Origin: Alphaproteobacteria bacterium
GTDB taxonomy: Bacteria > Pseudomonadota > Alphaproteobacteria > UBA2136 > JAPKEQ01
DNA: 41,286 nucleotides
Assembly (NCBI GenBank): GCA_028821995.1
Contig: JAPKEQ010000004.1
Span: forward strand, 1-41,286
Direction: 5' to 3'
Under the pieces are notes generated by a model. That model was not told the DNA's origin. It was given only the letters and a program-made list of their open reading frames with translations, and made no database searches. A program made the position numbers and the translations under genes. Shown piece by piece: positions 1 through 7,732 of this stretch (the stretch's first letter is position 1; every line of letters begins with the position of its first letter).

Positions 1-2
1 CG

Positions 3-101
3 CCGCTACGTGATGCGCGTTGGAAGCGTATCAGTGAAGCAGATTTTCTTACCACAGCTGAAAAAAGAGAATTTCTTGGCTTTAAACCCTTGAGTTCTTA
101 A
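3..101 (+). CDS. Phage portal protein, HK97 family (C-terminal fragment)
   Basis: The first bases read in frame 3 as the last 32 codons of a protein that begins before the window. The tail contains WKRISEADFLT, then AEKRE and LGF. I recognise this as the usual end of HK97/GTA portal proteins, where the clip and wing region finishes with an 'R(V/I)S.ADFLT..EKR' helix shortly before the stop. The portal dodecamer sits at the capsid vertex through which DNA enters and to which the tail joins. A prohead protease and HK97 capsid downstream on the same strand support the call, although 5.4 kb of cargo intervenes. Only the C-terminus is visible, so completeness cannot be judged. Confidence 0.75.
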   Translation, partial: PLRDARWKRISEADFLTTAEKREFLGFKPLSS

Positions 102-128
102 AAATTGTCAGTTTTTGGGCTTATCTTG

Positions 129-163
129 CCTCCTATAAATATGTGGATGTTGTTTATAGGAGG
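129..163 (+). promoter_or_regulatory. Perfect SD-sequestering hairpin with embedded TATAAATA box
   Basis: CCTCCTATAAA (129-139) and TTTATAGGAGG (153-163) are perfect reverse complements over 11 bp with a 13-nt loop. The 3' arm contains the AGGAGG SD of the gene at 169. The 5' arm contains TATAAATA (134-141), a good -10 box and identical to the T4 late-promoter consensus. RNA reading in from the portal gene would bury the SD. RNA started at this box would lack the 5' arm and leave the SD free. Confidence 0.7.
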
Positions 164-168
164 TTATG

Positions 169-984
169 ATGTCATCAGATCATGTATTCGGAGCGTATTC
201 TTTATCGCCTAATGAGGCGGGGGATGCTTATACGCTTAAAACAGCTCATCTGGATAGAGATTCGGGGGAGATGATTTATAGTGAGTGCTACATTGACGGG
301 GAGGAAATGAACCCTATAAGTGGTGCTGAATCTATGCAACTTTCAGTACGCGGTGAAGAGTTTGATGTAAATAGAGGCGAATATAAAGAGGCTTTTGATA
401 GAGCCGTTAACTCTGAGGAAGCCATGCAGTTTGAAGCTGACCATGGTATTAACCGTGAAGTTTACGCAACCATGGCCGTAATGGAAGATCATTTTCATAT
501 GGAAAATTCTCCAGAAGTTGTAGGTGCCCTAGAAGCAAGGCGAGACGGCCTAGAAGCTGCTGATAATGAAAGAGGCGATGAAATTATGGAGCACAGAGAA
601 GCGCTCTGCCAGCCTCCAAAAGATTATGAAGATAAAGTTGTAGCAACAATCATTACAAAGGATTCTATACATGTGTTAACGGAAGACGGGCATATGTTTG
701 AAGCTTCAGAGCTTGCTTTAGAAGGGAAAGAAGTGAACGGTATAAAAGAGCGATCAGATATGATCCATCAGTATAAATCTGACTTGCAAGCCAAGGGAGG
801 TGTTGCTGATTTTAATGCAATTGACGCTGGACGTAATATTACGGGCGCAGCAATGGAACTGCAAACTGATCCTGAAAAGGCTGGCGGTAAGTATGATACA
901 CGCAAGCATGTAAGAGACGCAGATGAGCTGTTGACGCACGACCTTGATATAAGCGTCAAGTTTGGCGATGATGCTAGAGGATAG
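169..984 (+). CDS. Hypothetical acidic cargo protein
   Basis: The protein has about 271 residues, no recognised domain, no signal peptide and no membrane segment. It is rich in Glu and Asp and mostly predicted helical in the middle (around residues 85-145), with a short beta-like stretch (VVATIITKDSIHVL) near residue 160. Two ATGs occur at 166 and 169. The second lies 5 nt after AGGAGG, against 2 nt for the first, so I chose 169. It is the first insertion after the portal gene and ends at a bidirectional terminator shared with the S49 gene. Expression is probably controlled by the hairpin at 129-163. In composition it resembles the acidic helical protein at 27556-28437, but I cannot show homology. 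Confidence 0.8.
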   Translation: MSSDHVFGAYSLSPNEAGDAYTLKTAHLDRDSGEMIYSECYIDGEEMNPISGAESMQLSVRGEEFDVNRGEYKEAFDRAVNSEEAMQFEADHGINREVYATMAVMEDHFHMENSPEVVGALEARRDGLEAADNERGDEIMEHREALCQPPKDYEDKVVATIITKDSIHVLTEDGHMFEASELALEGKEVNGIKERSDMIHQYKSDLQAKGGVADFNAIDAGRNITGAAMELQTDPEKAGGKYDTRKHVRDADELLTHDLDISVKFGDDARG

Positions 985-996
985 GGCTATTTAAAC

Positions 997-1027
997 AAAA
1001 ACACCCCGCAAAAGCGGGGTGTTTTTT
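997..1027. terminator. Bidirectional terminator
   Basis: CACCCCGC / GCGGGGTG stem with an AAAA loop, flanked by an A-run and a T-run, between the convergent genes 169-984 and 1032-1868. Confidence 0.9.
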
Positions 1028-1031
1028 TCGG

Positions 1032-1868
1032 TTACATAAGCTTGAATGGCGGTGCCATCAGCTCTTCCATCAGTTTGGCGTACAAAATATCAGCGGTCTC
1101 ATCAGCAAGGCTGGTGTCGCCCATGATTTTACTGATAAGGCCTGGTGATTTTGGCCTCAGGTCATGAATTTTAGGCTTGGTTTGGCCTGTAATGTCAGGG
1201 TGCGAATTGATGGCTTCACGGGTGTAGCCAAGTGCATCAACAAGGCCAAATTCAACAGCCTCATAACCTTTCCAAACCGTACCTTCAAACAGGTCTGGTG
1301 TTTTCAGGTCCAGCTTGTTGCCGCGCCCTTGAATCACATGTTTTTTGAACAGGGCATGCAGATCATCAAGATCCTCACGCATTTTTGCTTTTTGTTCTGC
1401 TGATTCATCAGCAAATGGGCTGATGCCAGCTTTGTTTTTGCCAGCGGTATGTACGCGCTGCTCAATGCCAAGTTTTTTCATAACTTCAACAAAGCCAAAG
1501 TAACGGGCCACTACGCCAATGCTGCCAATAACAGCCACGCGGTTTACAAAAATTTTGTCCGCGGCCATGGCAATCCAAATGCCGCCACTGGCGCAGACTT
1601 CTTGCACCACAACGTAAACAGGGATTCCTGTTTTTTCTTTCCAGTACATGATCTCGTTGTAGATCAGGTCACTCTGGCTGGGGCTGCCGCCGGGGGTGTT
1701 CAGGTCAATGAGCACCAGTTTGGGATGGTGTTTTGTAAAAGCTTCTTCAATCAGGTGGCGGTAAGCACCAATATGAATGCCTTTCTTGCCTGTTTGAATC
1801 ACGCCGTGCATATGCAGACGGTTGATGTTGAAGCTATTGGAGGGGGAAGATTTAAGGCTCAGTTTCAT
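1032..1868 (-). CDS. S49-family (SppA/SohB/protein C-like) serine peptidase
   Basis: This 278-residue protein is a compact single-domain S49 peptidase. The oxyanion region NTPGG lies near residues 57-61, the nucleophile is Ser94 in CASGG, and the general base is Lys146 in GKNKAG. That is the Ser/Lys dyad of SohB, SppA and lambda protein C. No signal peptide or membrane anchor is visible, so it should act in the cytoplasm. In phages this family cleaves scaffold or head proteins, and here it lies between portal and capsid, but on the opposite strand and with its own promoter and terminator. The start at 1868 follows GGAG with 8-nt spacing. A longer in-frame reading to 1922 would run into the promoter. 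The function could be head maturation or a moron role. Confidence 0.88.
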   Translation of the reverse strand: MKLSLKSSPSNSFNINRLHMHGVIQTGKKGIHIGAYRHLIEEAFTKHHPKLVLIDLNTPGGSPSQSDLIYNEIMYWKEKTGIPVYVVVQEVCASGGIWIAMAADKIFVNRVAVIGSIGVVARYFGFVEVMKKLGIEQRVHTAGKNKAGISPFADESAEQKAKMREDLDDLHALFKKHVIQGRGNKLDLKTPDLFEGTVWKGYEAVEFGLVDALGYTREAINSHPDITGQTKPKIHDLRPKSPGLISKIMGDTSLADETADILYAKLMEELMAPPFKLM

Positions 1869-1917
1869 TGAAGGCTCCAATGTATGAAAAAAGAGAAGAA
1901 GATAAGAATTGTTTGTA

Positions 1918-1947
1918 TACATACATGTAGAAGGAGGGGGCTGTCAA
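1918..1947 (-). promoter_or_regulatory. Sigma70-like promoter of the S49 gene
   Basis: On the minus strand, TTGACA (1942-1947) is followed by an 18-nt spacer and TATGTA (1918-1923), then a pyrimidine-rich leader. Confidence 0.6.
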
Positions 1948-2025
1948 GCTGTTCTATTCCTGTCAGTAAAATTCATGTGCTTTCTCATAAGGGTTCGTGG
2001 TTTAACAAAGGGTAGAGAGTTTTAA

Positions 2026-2670
2026 ATGAAAATGAATATATTTATGTGCGCGCTAACCGCATCGGTTACTTGTTTAGCAGTAGGGGCATCTTATGCACAA
2101 TCATCAAATACAGCGGCTGTATCTCGTCAAGTTATGAGTCTTAAAAATACGCTGGATAGTTTTAGAGCAAACATTAATGGACGGCTTAACGTACTTGAAG
2201 TGCAGTTTGAAGATTGCAGTGATGGTTCTGAATATGGAACGGTTGAATATGGGGCCTGTACTGACTCAAATGAAGTCGGTTTTACATTAAGCCAATGTAT
2301 GAATGGAAGCTGGAAAGAAACGGTTGATACTTGCGCAGTGCCGCGCCAGCAGTACGCACGTATTGGAGATGGCCGTGTGAATCCACGTCTTCCAAATGCG
2401 ATTAGCCTTGATGATGAAGCGGGTCTTCTTGTTGGGGGCGGACCAAGATTTATGTCTGGTGATACAACAACGCTAGATCAGTTTTGTAGGGATAAAGGTT
2501 TCCTTGGTATTGAAACATACGGACGCCACGTCTTCAGTAGCTGTGGTAATGATGCTGTTGTTGGCTACAATGGGTCCGATTATGTGTACGGAGCAGCAGC
2601 AACATTTGGATGTAGCGCTGCAACGCATGTAATTTGTACAAATAACTCATCAGATGTTATTGCGCCATAA
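2026..2670 (+). CDS. Secreted cysteine-rich protein
   Basis: The 214-residue protein starts with a clear Sec signal peptide: MKMN, a hydrophobic core, and a likely cleavage after SYA (about residue 24). A short helical linker follows, then a Cys-rich module of about 45 residues (CSDG, YGAC, SQC, DTC) resembling a small sushi-like disulfide fold. The C-terminal domain has four further Cys (FCRDKGF, SSCGN, FGCSA, HVICTN). Acting in the periplasm or on the surface is inferred from the signal peptide. The SD is weak (GGTAGAGAG). The gene is a moron candidate between two minus-strand peptidases and ends at a shared terminator. A receptor-altering lysogenic-conversion or adhesin role is possible but unproven. 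I do not recognise the family. Confidence 0.75.
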   Translation: MKMNIFMCALTASVTCLAVGASYAQSSNTAAVSRQVMSLKNTLDSFRANINGRLNVLEVQFEDCSDGSEYGTVEYGACTDSNEVGFTLSQCMNGSWKETVDTCAVPRQQYARIGDGRVNPRLPNAISLDDEAGLLVGGGPRFMSGDTTTLDQFCRDKGFLGIETYGRHVFSSCGNDAVVGYNGSDYVYGAAATFGCSAATHVICTNNSSDVIAP

Positions 2671-2685
2671 GGCTTTTGCAATACG

Positions 2686-2717
2686 CAAAAAACACCCCGC
2701 AAATGCGGGGTGTTTTT
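2686..2717. terminator. Bidirectional terminator
   Basis: Same CACCCCGC-AAAT-GCGGGGTG stem as the one at 13615-13648, between the convergent genes 2026-2670 and 2725-3405. Confidence 0.9.
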
Positions 2718-2724
2718 AAATCGT

Positions 2725-3405
2725 TTAGCTTTTTTGTGCCACAGGATTTGCAGGCTTAACAACATCATCAATGATGCCGTTGTCTTTGGCTTCTTCAGCG
2801 CTCATCCAGGTGTCACGGTCAAACCATGTATCAACCACGCTTTCAGGTTGGCCTGTTTTTTCAACGAACATGGCGTGCAGTTCATCATTCAGGCGCTTGG
2901 AGTGGTCAAAGCTACGTTCCATGTCCTTGATGGTACCTTGGGTACCAGCACTGACCTGGTGAACCATGATCTGCGAGCGAGGCGTTGCAAAACGCTTGCC
3001 TTTGGCGCCATTGATAAGCGTTGCTGCGCCCATGCTGGCTGCCATGCCATTCACGATAATGGCAACATCATTGGGGATGGATTCTATTGTATCAATGATT
3101 TTATAACCACTGATTACGCTGCCACCGCCACTGTTGATGTACATTGTCATATCTTGGGCGCTTTTAGAGCTGAGAATCAGCATCAGCGAGGTCAGAATAT
3201 GGGCCATGCCATCTTCGAAAGGGCCGTAGAGCTGCAAAATACGCTCTTCTAGCAGAAGGCTATCAGGGTCTGTGATAACCGTACCGTGAGGGGTTTCCTT
3301 CACGATGCGCGGAACCATAATATTGGAAGGGGTTGCCCCGGTTAGGCCACGGTCAACCATGGCTTTAATTTCAGCTTCAGCACCAAAACATACAGGATAT
3401 TGCAT
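2725..3405 (-). CDS. ClpP-like serine protease (S14)
   Basis: The 226-residue protein has a complete Clp catalytic set: Ser124 in GMAASMGA, His149 in MVHQ and Asp198 in RDTWMSAEEA. NSGGGSV (residues 91-97) forms the oxyanion strand. The N-terminal 45 residues lack an obvious ClpX-docking loop, and the sequence is closer to phage head-maturation ClpP relatives than I would expect of a housekeeping ClpP, though I cannot run an alignment. The start follows AGGAG with 9-nt spacing. It has its own TTGACG/TAGAAT promoter, and its stop is followed by ACGAT and the shared terminator. Position between portal and capsid suggests head maturation. Opposite strand and separate promoter suggest cargo status, perhaps degrading host or phage proteins. 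Confidence 0.9.
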   Translation of the reverse strand: MQYPVCFGAEAEIKAMVDRGLTGATPSNIMVPRIVKETPHGTVITDPDSLLLEERILQLYGPFEDGMAHILTSLMLILSSKSAQDMTMYINSGGGSVISGYKIIDTIESIPNDVAIIVNGMAASMGAATLINGAKGKRFATPRSQIMVHQVSAGTQGTIKDMERSFDHSKRLNDELHAMFVEKTGQPESVVDTWFDRDTWMSAEEAKDNGIIDDVVKPANPVAQKS

Positions 3406-3456
3406 AAGATATGCTCCTAGATAAAGAAAAGGGAAAGAAGAGTGAGAATTTGTTTA

Positions 3457-3485
3457 ATTCTATAGGTGAGCATAGGGGGCGTCAA
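3457..3485 (-). promoter_or_regulatory. Promoter of the ClpP-like gene
   Basis: TTGACG (3480-3485), 17-nt spacer, TAGAAT (3457-3462) on the minus strand. It starts right after the terminator of the upstream gene. Confidence 0.65.
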
Positions 3486-3489
3486 ATAA

Positions 3490-3520
3490 AAAGTGCCCCC
3501 TTTTTAAGCAGGGGGCACAG
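3490..3520 (-). terminator. Terminator of 3530-4018
   Basis: GTGCCCCC / GGGGGCAC stem followed on the minus strand by TTTTTATTT. Confidence 0.85.
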
Positions 3521-3529
3521 ATATATCGT

Positions 3530-4018
3530 TTATTGAGAGGTAGAAATTCTAACAACGCTTTTGAAAATATCAAATCCTTCCAATGGGATAGGTGCGCTCT
3601 TTGATGCGTGGCTGTGGCAGCGAATGTCAGATGGGAAATGATCAATTTTACTGGCCAGCCAATCATCTGCAAGAGATGTGAGGAAGGTGTCTGTCTCTTC
3701 ACTTTCTGCAGCAAGGCTCATAATAACACGATCTTTTGCATCGTGCTCTTCAATGCGGTGCCAAAAAAAGAGAAGTGTCTCTGCATCAGTTGCATGGAAG
3801 CAAAGTGGCGCGCTTGCATGGATTTCCTGAACAGAGGGCTTGCTAAAGTCATGGTCCAAAATAAGTGCAAACTTTTGGTATGGACGCAATTCCTTTTGCT
3901 TAAGAAATACATGTGCAGCACCCCCAATAAGCATTGTGTGGCTATTTTTAGGGCGTGTGCCAACAACATTTTCTTGTGGGTGGGCAGCAATGGATGAAAG
4001 TAGAATGATTTGACTCAT
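3530..4018 (-). CDS. Hypothetical protein, possible member of the small cargo family
   Basis: The 162-residue soluble protein has no known domain. Its N-terminus is beta-like (MSQIILLSSIAA) and the centre reads FALILDHD, then PLCFHATDAETLLFFWHRIEE and RVIMSLAAE. This strand, [S/T/A]D-x-E, amphipathic helix, strand order resembles the proteins at 9567-10130 and 10636-11193, so it may be a distant paralogue. That link is inference. The start follows AAGGAG with good spacing. Promoter, leader, the ACGAT after the stop, and terminator are those of a single-gene cargo unit. Confidence 0.8.
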   Translation of the reverse strand: MSQIILLSSIAAHPQENVVGTRPKNSHTMLIGGAAHVFLKQKELRPYQKFALILDHDFSKPSVQEIHASAPLCFHATDAETLLFFWHRIEEHDAKDRVIMSLAAESEETDTFLTSLADDWLASKIDHFPSDIRCHSHASKSAPIPLEGFDIFKSVVRISTSQ

Positions 4019-4064
4019 GCTAGATTCTCCTTAAAACGGGATGTATAGAGAGAGAAGTAGGCTG

Positions 4065-4094
4065 TGTATACATTGCTTGCGCATGTATTGTCAA
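4065..4094 (-). promoter_or_regulatory. Promoter of 3530-4018
   Basis: TTGACA (4089-4094), 18-nt spacer, TATACA (4065-4070) on the minus strand. Confidence 0.65.
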
Positions 4095-4123
4095 CTCTTA
4101 AGAGGCTGGCCTGCACCCAAAAG

Positions 4124-4153
4124 CGAAACCCACCCCGCTTGGGGTGAGTTTCA
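4124..4153 (-). terminator. Terminator of 4163-4684
   Basis: GAAACTCACCCC / GGGGTGGGTTTC stem directly after the stop codon and a TCGAAA motif. Confidence 0.8.
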
Positions 4154-4162
4154 TTGTTTCGA

Positions 4163-4684
4163 TTAGGCGGTTTTTTTTATGGGTTCAAAGGTGTATGGAT
4201 CGCGGCCAATGGAAATCATCAACCCTCGCAAGGCTTGAATGCTTTCTGCAGGCATGCGATGTTTGTCCTCTGGCTTCGTGAGGATATCGGCGATATCGTA
4301 GCCGCATGCGGTCAAAAACTCGGCCCATTGGCGGTGCGCAGGGTTCTGGCTGTCATTGTTGCTAATGAAAGCATTAACCTCACTTGCCATGCTTTGTTGT
4401 GCCACAGGGTCGAGGCCAGCAAAGGCTTCCATCATCGCAATCAGTTGCATGCGTTTGATGCGGTCTTTGTCTTCAACTGCAAGCTCCGCATTGGTGTGGG
4501 GAGCAGGCAAAACCTCTGCCCGCAGTTGCATTATGCCAACCAGTTTGGTGGCAAAGGCATAGCTTTGGGGGTTATTGGCATCCCCAATGTTTTTGCTTTG
4601 GCTCTGGCCAACCAGCCTGGCTGTGGACTGTGCGCCTGAGTACTGGCGCAGTTTTGTGATGGCATCGCAAAAAGTAAGTTCCAT
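4163..4684 (-). CDS. Hypothetical helical protein
   Basis: The 173-residue soluble protein is predicted mostly helical, with no signal peptide, membrane segment or catalytic motif I recognise. It has two Cys (residue 6 and the TACGYD stretch). The start follows AGGAGG with 9-nt spacing, and the SD sits in an ATCCTAGGAGGAT near-palindrome. The stop is immediately followed by TCGAAA and a hairpin terminator. It lies between a hypothetical gene and the trypsin-like protease, all transcribed leftward but separated by terminators. Function unknown. Confidence 0.8.
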   Translation of the reverse strand: MELTFCDAITKLRQYSGAQSTARLVGQSQSKNIGDANNPQSYAFATKLVGIMQLRAEVLPAPHTNAELAVEDKDRIKRMQLIAMMEAFAGLDPVAQQSMASEVNAFISNNDSQNPAHRQWAEFLTACGYDIADILTKPEDKHRMPAESIQALRGLMISIGRDPYTFEPIKKTA

Positions 4685-4782
4685 GAGTAAATCCTCCTAG
4701 GATCATGGTGAACGGAAAGAGAGTTAGTTTAGTAGGGGTATTATTGGAGATGTTTATTGCGTTTACAAGAGAGTTTTTATAA

Positions 4783-4810
4783 AAAATACCCCACACACTG
4801 CGGGGTATCT
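4783..4810 (-). terminator. Terminator of the trypsin-like gene
   Basis: ATACCCC / GGGGTAT stem with T-run on the minus strand, preceded by an ATCGAA motif after the stop. Confidence 0.85.
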
Positions 4811-4817
4811 TCGATTT

Positions 4818-5420
4818 TTATTTTAGCTTTACTTTCTGCCATGCTTTTTTGATTTGGAAGAGGGGGACTGCGAATCCCATACCGTCTTGCCAATCGCTTT
4901 GGCAGTGCATGCCCAGTAATTCGCCGTTGGTGTTTACCACAGGGCTTCCAGAAGAGCCAAAGGCGCGCACATCACGTTCTGAGTCACCATCATGAAAATG
5001 GTAAGGAAAGATCATGGGGGCCACATCTTGGCTTGCACTTTCGTTGCGCATCCACTTGCGTTGCGGGCCATCCCACACCTCTGCTTTATTGCAGGGGCGA
5101 GGGCCTTTGTCATGCGCACGGTATTGCGGTACCACGTAACAATCTTTTCCGAGCATATGGCTAGGAACAGCATGAGGAATGACTGCAAATCCATGACTAT
5201 AGCCAGATGTCAGGAACATGAGGTCTTCTTCAATTGCCCAAAGCCTTTTACGAGGCAGTGTGCGGATTTGCCCTCTGTTATACACAAAGATATTGGGGTC
5301 TACGTTGCAATGGGCGCATGTCACAATTGTACGCTCATTTAATGCAAAGCCTGAACACTTGGGTGTGTTTAAATTGGGTCCCATAAAGGTGATGACGTAG
5401 TCATCTAAACATAAAGTCAT
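4818..5420 (-). CDS. Trypsin-like serine protease (PA clan) 1
   Basis: The 200-residue protein has the full chymotrypsin-fold triad: His37 in TIVTCAHC, Asp66 in EEDLMFL and Ser159 in GSSGSPV. GMHCQ after the Ser matches the last core strands. It is about the size of a bare PA-clan domain, without propeptide, PDZ domain or signal peptide, so it probably works in the cytoplasm or in the virion. Cys35 and Cys38 flank the His. The start follows AGGAGG. A second protease of the same type at 12303-12929 shares the TCAH, EEDxxF and SGSPV blocks, so the two are paralogues. Substrate unknown. Host-protein cleavage or defence against other phages are possibilities only. Confidence 0.85.
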   Translation of the reverse strand: MTLCLDDYVITFMGPNLNTPKCSGFALNERTIVTCAHCNVDPNIFVYNRGQIRTLPRKRLWAIEEDLMFLTSGYSHGFAVIPHAVPSHMLGKDCYVVPQYRAHDKGPRPCNKAEVWDGPQRKWMRNESASQDVAPMIFPYHFHDGDSERDVRAFGSSGSPVVNTNGELLGMHCQSDWQDGMGFAVPLFQIKKAWQKVKLK

Positions 5421-5462
5421 AGGGGCCTCCTAAGAAAAGGGAAAGAGGTTTTGTATACGAAC

Positions 5463-5491
5463 AAACTAGAGGGAAGGCAAGAACTGGTCAA
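5463..5491 (-). promoter_or_regulatory. Promoter of trypsin-like gene 1
   Basis: TTGACC (5486-5491), 17-nt spacer, TAGTTT (5463-5468) on the minus strand. A TCGTATACAAAAC stretch lies just downstream. Confidence 0.5.
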
Positions 5492-5568
5492 GTAAAAACG
5501 CCTACCTTCGCACCTTATATGCCTGCCTCTATGCTGTTTGTATATGTCCTGCAAACAAGGAGAGCCCC

Positions 5569-6195
5569 ATGCAGATAAGAGATTTTAGCGCTGAAATAGT
5601 TTCCACCGATCAGGTAAAGGGCGAGCTTGTCGCCACCGCCAGTACATTTAACAGCGTAGACGAGGAGGGGGATATCATTCTGCCCGGTGCGTTTAGCAAA
5701 ACACTGAGCGAGCACAAAGCCAGCCACTTTAAGTTTTTGTATCAGCATGACCCGTTTTATCCGCTAGGTATTATTAGGAGCCTGACCCAAACAAAAGACG
5801 GCCTAGAGATGCGTGCAAAATTTGCCATGAATAGCGCCTTTGTGAGGGATAAGTTTGAGCTGGCACGTATGGGCGCCTTTGGGGGCGTGAGCATTGGCTT
5901 TTCTATTCCTGCAGGTAAGAGCCGCATAAGGCCTGATGGCGTGCGTGAAATTAGCGAAGTGAAGCTTATGGAAGTGTCGCTTGTGACCTTTCCCGCCAAT
6001 ACAGAAGCAAAGATTCAAGATGTGAAAGGCGCAGACCGCCTTATGCAGGATTTTAAAACAAGTTTTGGCCTCAGTGCGGCGGGTGCAAACTCTGCTGCCG
6101 AAGGCCTTAAAGCACTACATAAATGTGTAGCCGCACCAGAGCCGCAAGACTTGCTTTTGCACTCGTTGAAGATACTCAAAAGCAATTTAATCTAA
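5569..6195 (+). CDS. HK97-type prohead protease (S78)
   Basis: The 208-residue protein has the S78 signature: a STFNSVDEEGD..LPGAF block at residues 25-42, His60 in YQHDP and Ser108 in GGVSIGF, followed by EVSLVTFPAN. It cleaves the capsid delta domain during prohead maturation and then degrades itself. The length is normal for the family, with a helical tail from about residue 150. The start follows AAGGAG with about 6-nt spacing. The capsid gene begins 11 nt after its stop, the standard arrangement. It has no stop-TCGA-terminator signature, unlike the cargo genes. Confidence 0.95.
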   Translation: MQIRDFSAEIVSTDQVKGELVATASTFNSVDEEGDIILPGAFSKTLSEHKASHFKFLYQHDPFYPLGIIRSLTQTKDGLEMRAKFAMNSAFVRDKFELARMGAFGGVSIGFSIPAGKSRIRPDGVREISEVKLMEVSLVTFPANTEAKIQDVKGADRLMQDFKTSFGLSAAGANSAAEGLKALHKCVAAPEPQDLLLHSLKILKSNLI

Positions 6196-6206
6196 GGAAT
6201 TAAAAT

Positions 6207-7403
6207 ATGTCAGATAACGTAAAAGACATGATGAGCGAAATCGGCTCACACTTTAAGAACACAACACTAGAAGTAACAAAATCTATGGCGGATCTACAAA
6301 AGAACCAATCTCGCACGGATGAGAAACTTCAGTACCTGATGGAAACAGTAAAAAACGGTACAAGCGGTGAAGTGCGTGAACGCTCTGAAACTGTGCTTAA
6401 ATACCGTAAAGCGTTTATGGATTATATCCGTAAAGGCCGCAGTGGTGAAATTGAGCTGGCTGCGATTCAAAATGATTACCGCAGCGAGTGGGCTGACCGT
6501 CTTGCGGCTAAAGGTAACCACTACGAAGCCAAGGCGCTGAGCCACACAGACTCAGAAGGCGGCTACACAGTGCCAGAAGATATGGCAAGCTCTATTGTGC
6601 GCCGTTTGCAAGACTTCTCACCTGTGCGCCGTGCGGCAACTGTATCAACAACATCTAAAGATGCTCTTCAGATGCTTGTACGCGACGCAGATATTGGTAT
6701 TGCTGGCCTTGCTGAAGGAGCTGCTGTAAGTGAAACAACAGCACCAACATTTGGCAAAAACGATATCCCTGTGCATAAAAAAGGTGTTTACATCTTTGCA
6801 TCAGAAGAGATCCTTGAAGATAGCGGCTTTGACCTTGAAGCAGAAATTGCACGCGAAGCGGCGGATAAATTTGCCCGCGCTGAAGGGGCTAACTTTGTTT
6901 CTGGTACAGGTACAGGGCAAGCCAAAGGCTTCCTGACTTACACAGCCGGTACAAGCTTTGGGGAAATCGAACAGGTGAACTCTGGCGCTGCTGCGGCACT
7001 GACTAAGCAAGGCCTTGTGGATGTACTGTTCTCACTTGGACGCGAGACCTATCTACGTAACGCATCTTGGATGATGAACGCATCAACTTGGGGTAACATT
7101 GTAAACCTAGAAAGCACAGGCGGTGAGCCGCTACCTGAAAGCTGGGTGAACCTCAGCAAGATGGAACTGCTTGGACGCCCTGTTATTGTGGCGGACGATA
7201 TGCCTATCGTTGCGGCAAACGCTCTCTCTGTTGCAGTGGGTGATTTTGCAGAAGGTTACCGTATTGTGGATCACATTAGTGGTATCCGCATGACGCGCGA
7301 TGAGATTACAGCACCAGGTACAGCGAAGTTCTACTTCCGCAAACGTACGGGTGGTGAGGTTGTGAACTCTGACGCGATTAAGATCCAGAAGATCTCTGCG
7401 TAG
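6207..7403 (+). CDS. HK97-fold major capsid protein
   Basis: The 398-residue protein starts with about 105 residues of charged coiled coil, the scaffolding delta domain expected to be removed by the upstream protease. The mature domain begins near SEGGYTVPED (about residues 115-125), the usual HK97-family N-arm. VRRAATV, the E-loop region, FASEE and SGTGTGQ-KGFL (about residue 240) are typical of HK97/GTA capsids. It forms the icosahedral shell. The SD is AAGGAATT. A strong terminator follows directly, so transcription of the head operon appears to stop here and the connector genes need another promoter. Confidence 0.96.
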   Translation: MSDNVKDMMSEIGSHFKNTTLEVTKSMADLQKNQSRTDEKLQYLMETVKNGTSGEVRERSETVLKYRKAFMDYIRKGRSGEIELAAIQNDYRSEWADRLAAKGNHYEAKALSHTDSEGGYTVPEDMASSIVRRLQDFSPVRRAATVSTTSKDALQMLVRDADIGIAGLAEGAAVSETTAPTFGKNDIPVHKKGVYIFASEEILEDSGFDLEAEIAREAADKFARAEGANFVSGTGTGQAKGFLTYTAGTSFGEIEQVNSGAAAALTKQGLVDVLFSLGRETYLRNASWMMNASTWGNIVNLESTGGEPLPESWVNLSKMELLGRPVIVADDMPIVAANALSVAVGDFAEGYRIVDHISGIRMTRDEITAPGTAKFYFRKRTGGEVVNSDAIKIQKISA

Positions 7404-7412
7404 GTTCTATAC

Positions 7413-7446
7413 CTAAAAAAGCCCCCGCATGTGCGGGGGCTTTTTG
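7413..7446 (+). terminator. Terminator after the capsid gene
   Basis: AAAAAGCCCCCGC / GCGGGGGCTTTTT stem with ATGT loop. No TCGA motif precedes it, in contrast to cargo terminators. Confidence 0.9.
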
Positions 7447-7489
7447 TTTTATAATTTTTTTATTCTTTGTATCTCGGTGTATCATAGCC

Positions 7490-7660
7490 GCATGCGTCTA
7501 TAAAATTGCTGTGGTGCAGGCCTTATGGAGAGGGAGCGTAAGCGACCCAAAACCCGAGTTGAGGGTTTTGAACGGATAGCATGGCTATCCACGATGTACG
7601 TTTTGAGCTTATGCGAAAAACATCTCAGCGCACATGCAAAGCTATGTGCGCTAAAGTAGG
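7490..7660 (-). repeat. Intergenic structured repeat, copy i
   Basis: This gap of about 330 bases between capsid and the next gene holds no ORF. It holds three perfect dyads: CAAAACCC/GGGTTTTG (7548-7570), GGATAGC/GCTATCC (7574-7590) and AGCGCACAT/ATGTGCGCT (7627-7652). On the minus strand the first is followed by GGTCGC, as in copy iv. Confidence 0.7.
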
Positions 7661-7687
7661 TGAAAAGATATAAATAAAACCACCCCC

Positions 7688-7724
7688 ACAAAAAGCCAAA
7701 GCCCCGCATTTGCGGGGCTTTGTT
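7688..7724 (-). terminator. Terminator of 7733-8215
   Basis: CAAAGCCCCGC / GCGGGGCTTTG stem with AAAT loop, then GGCTTTTTG on the minus strand. An ACGAAA motif lies between stop and stem. Confidence 0.85.
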
Positions 7725-7732
7725 TCGTTTGT

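Noticed and set aside
1449-1871. Plus-strand open frame opposite the S49 gene
   Set aside because: Antisense shadow; the minus frame has the full Ser/Lys dyad.
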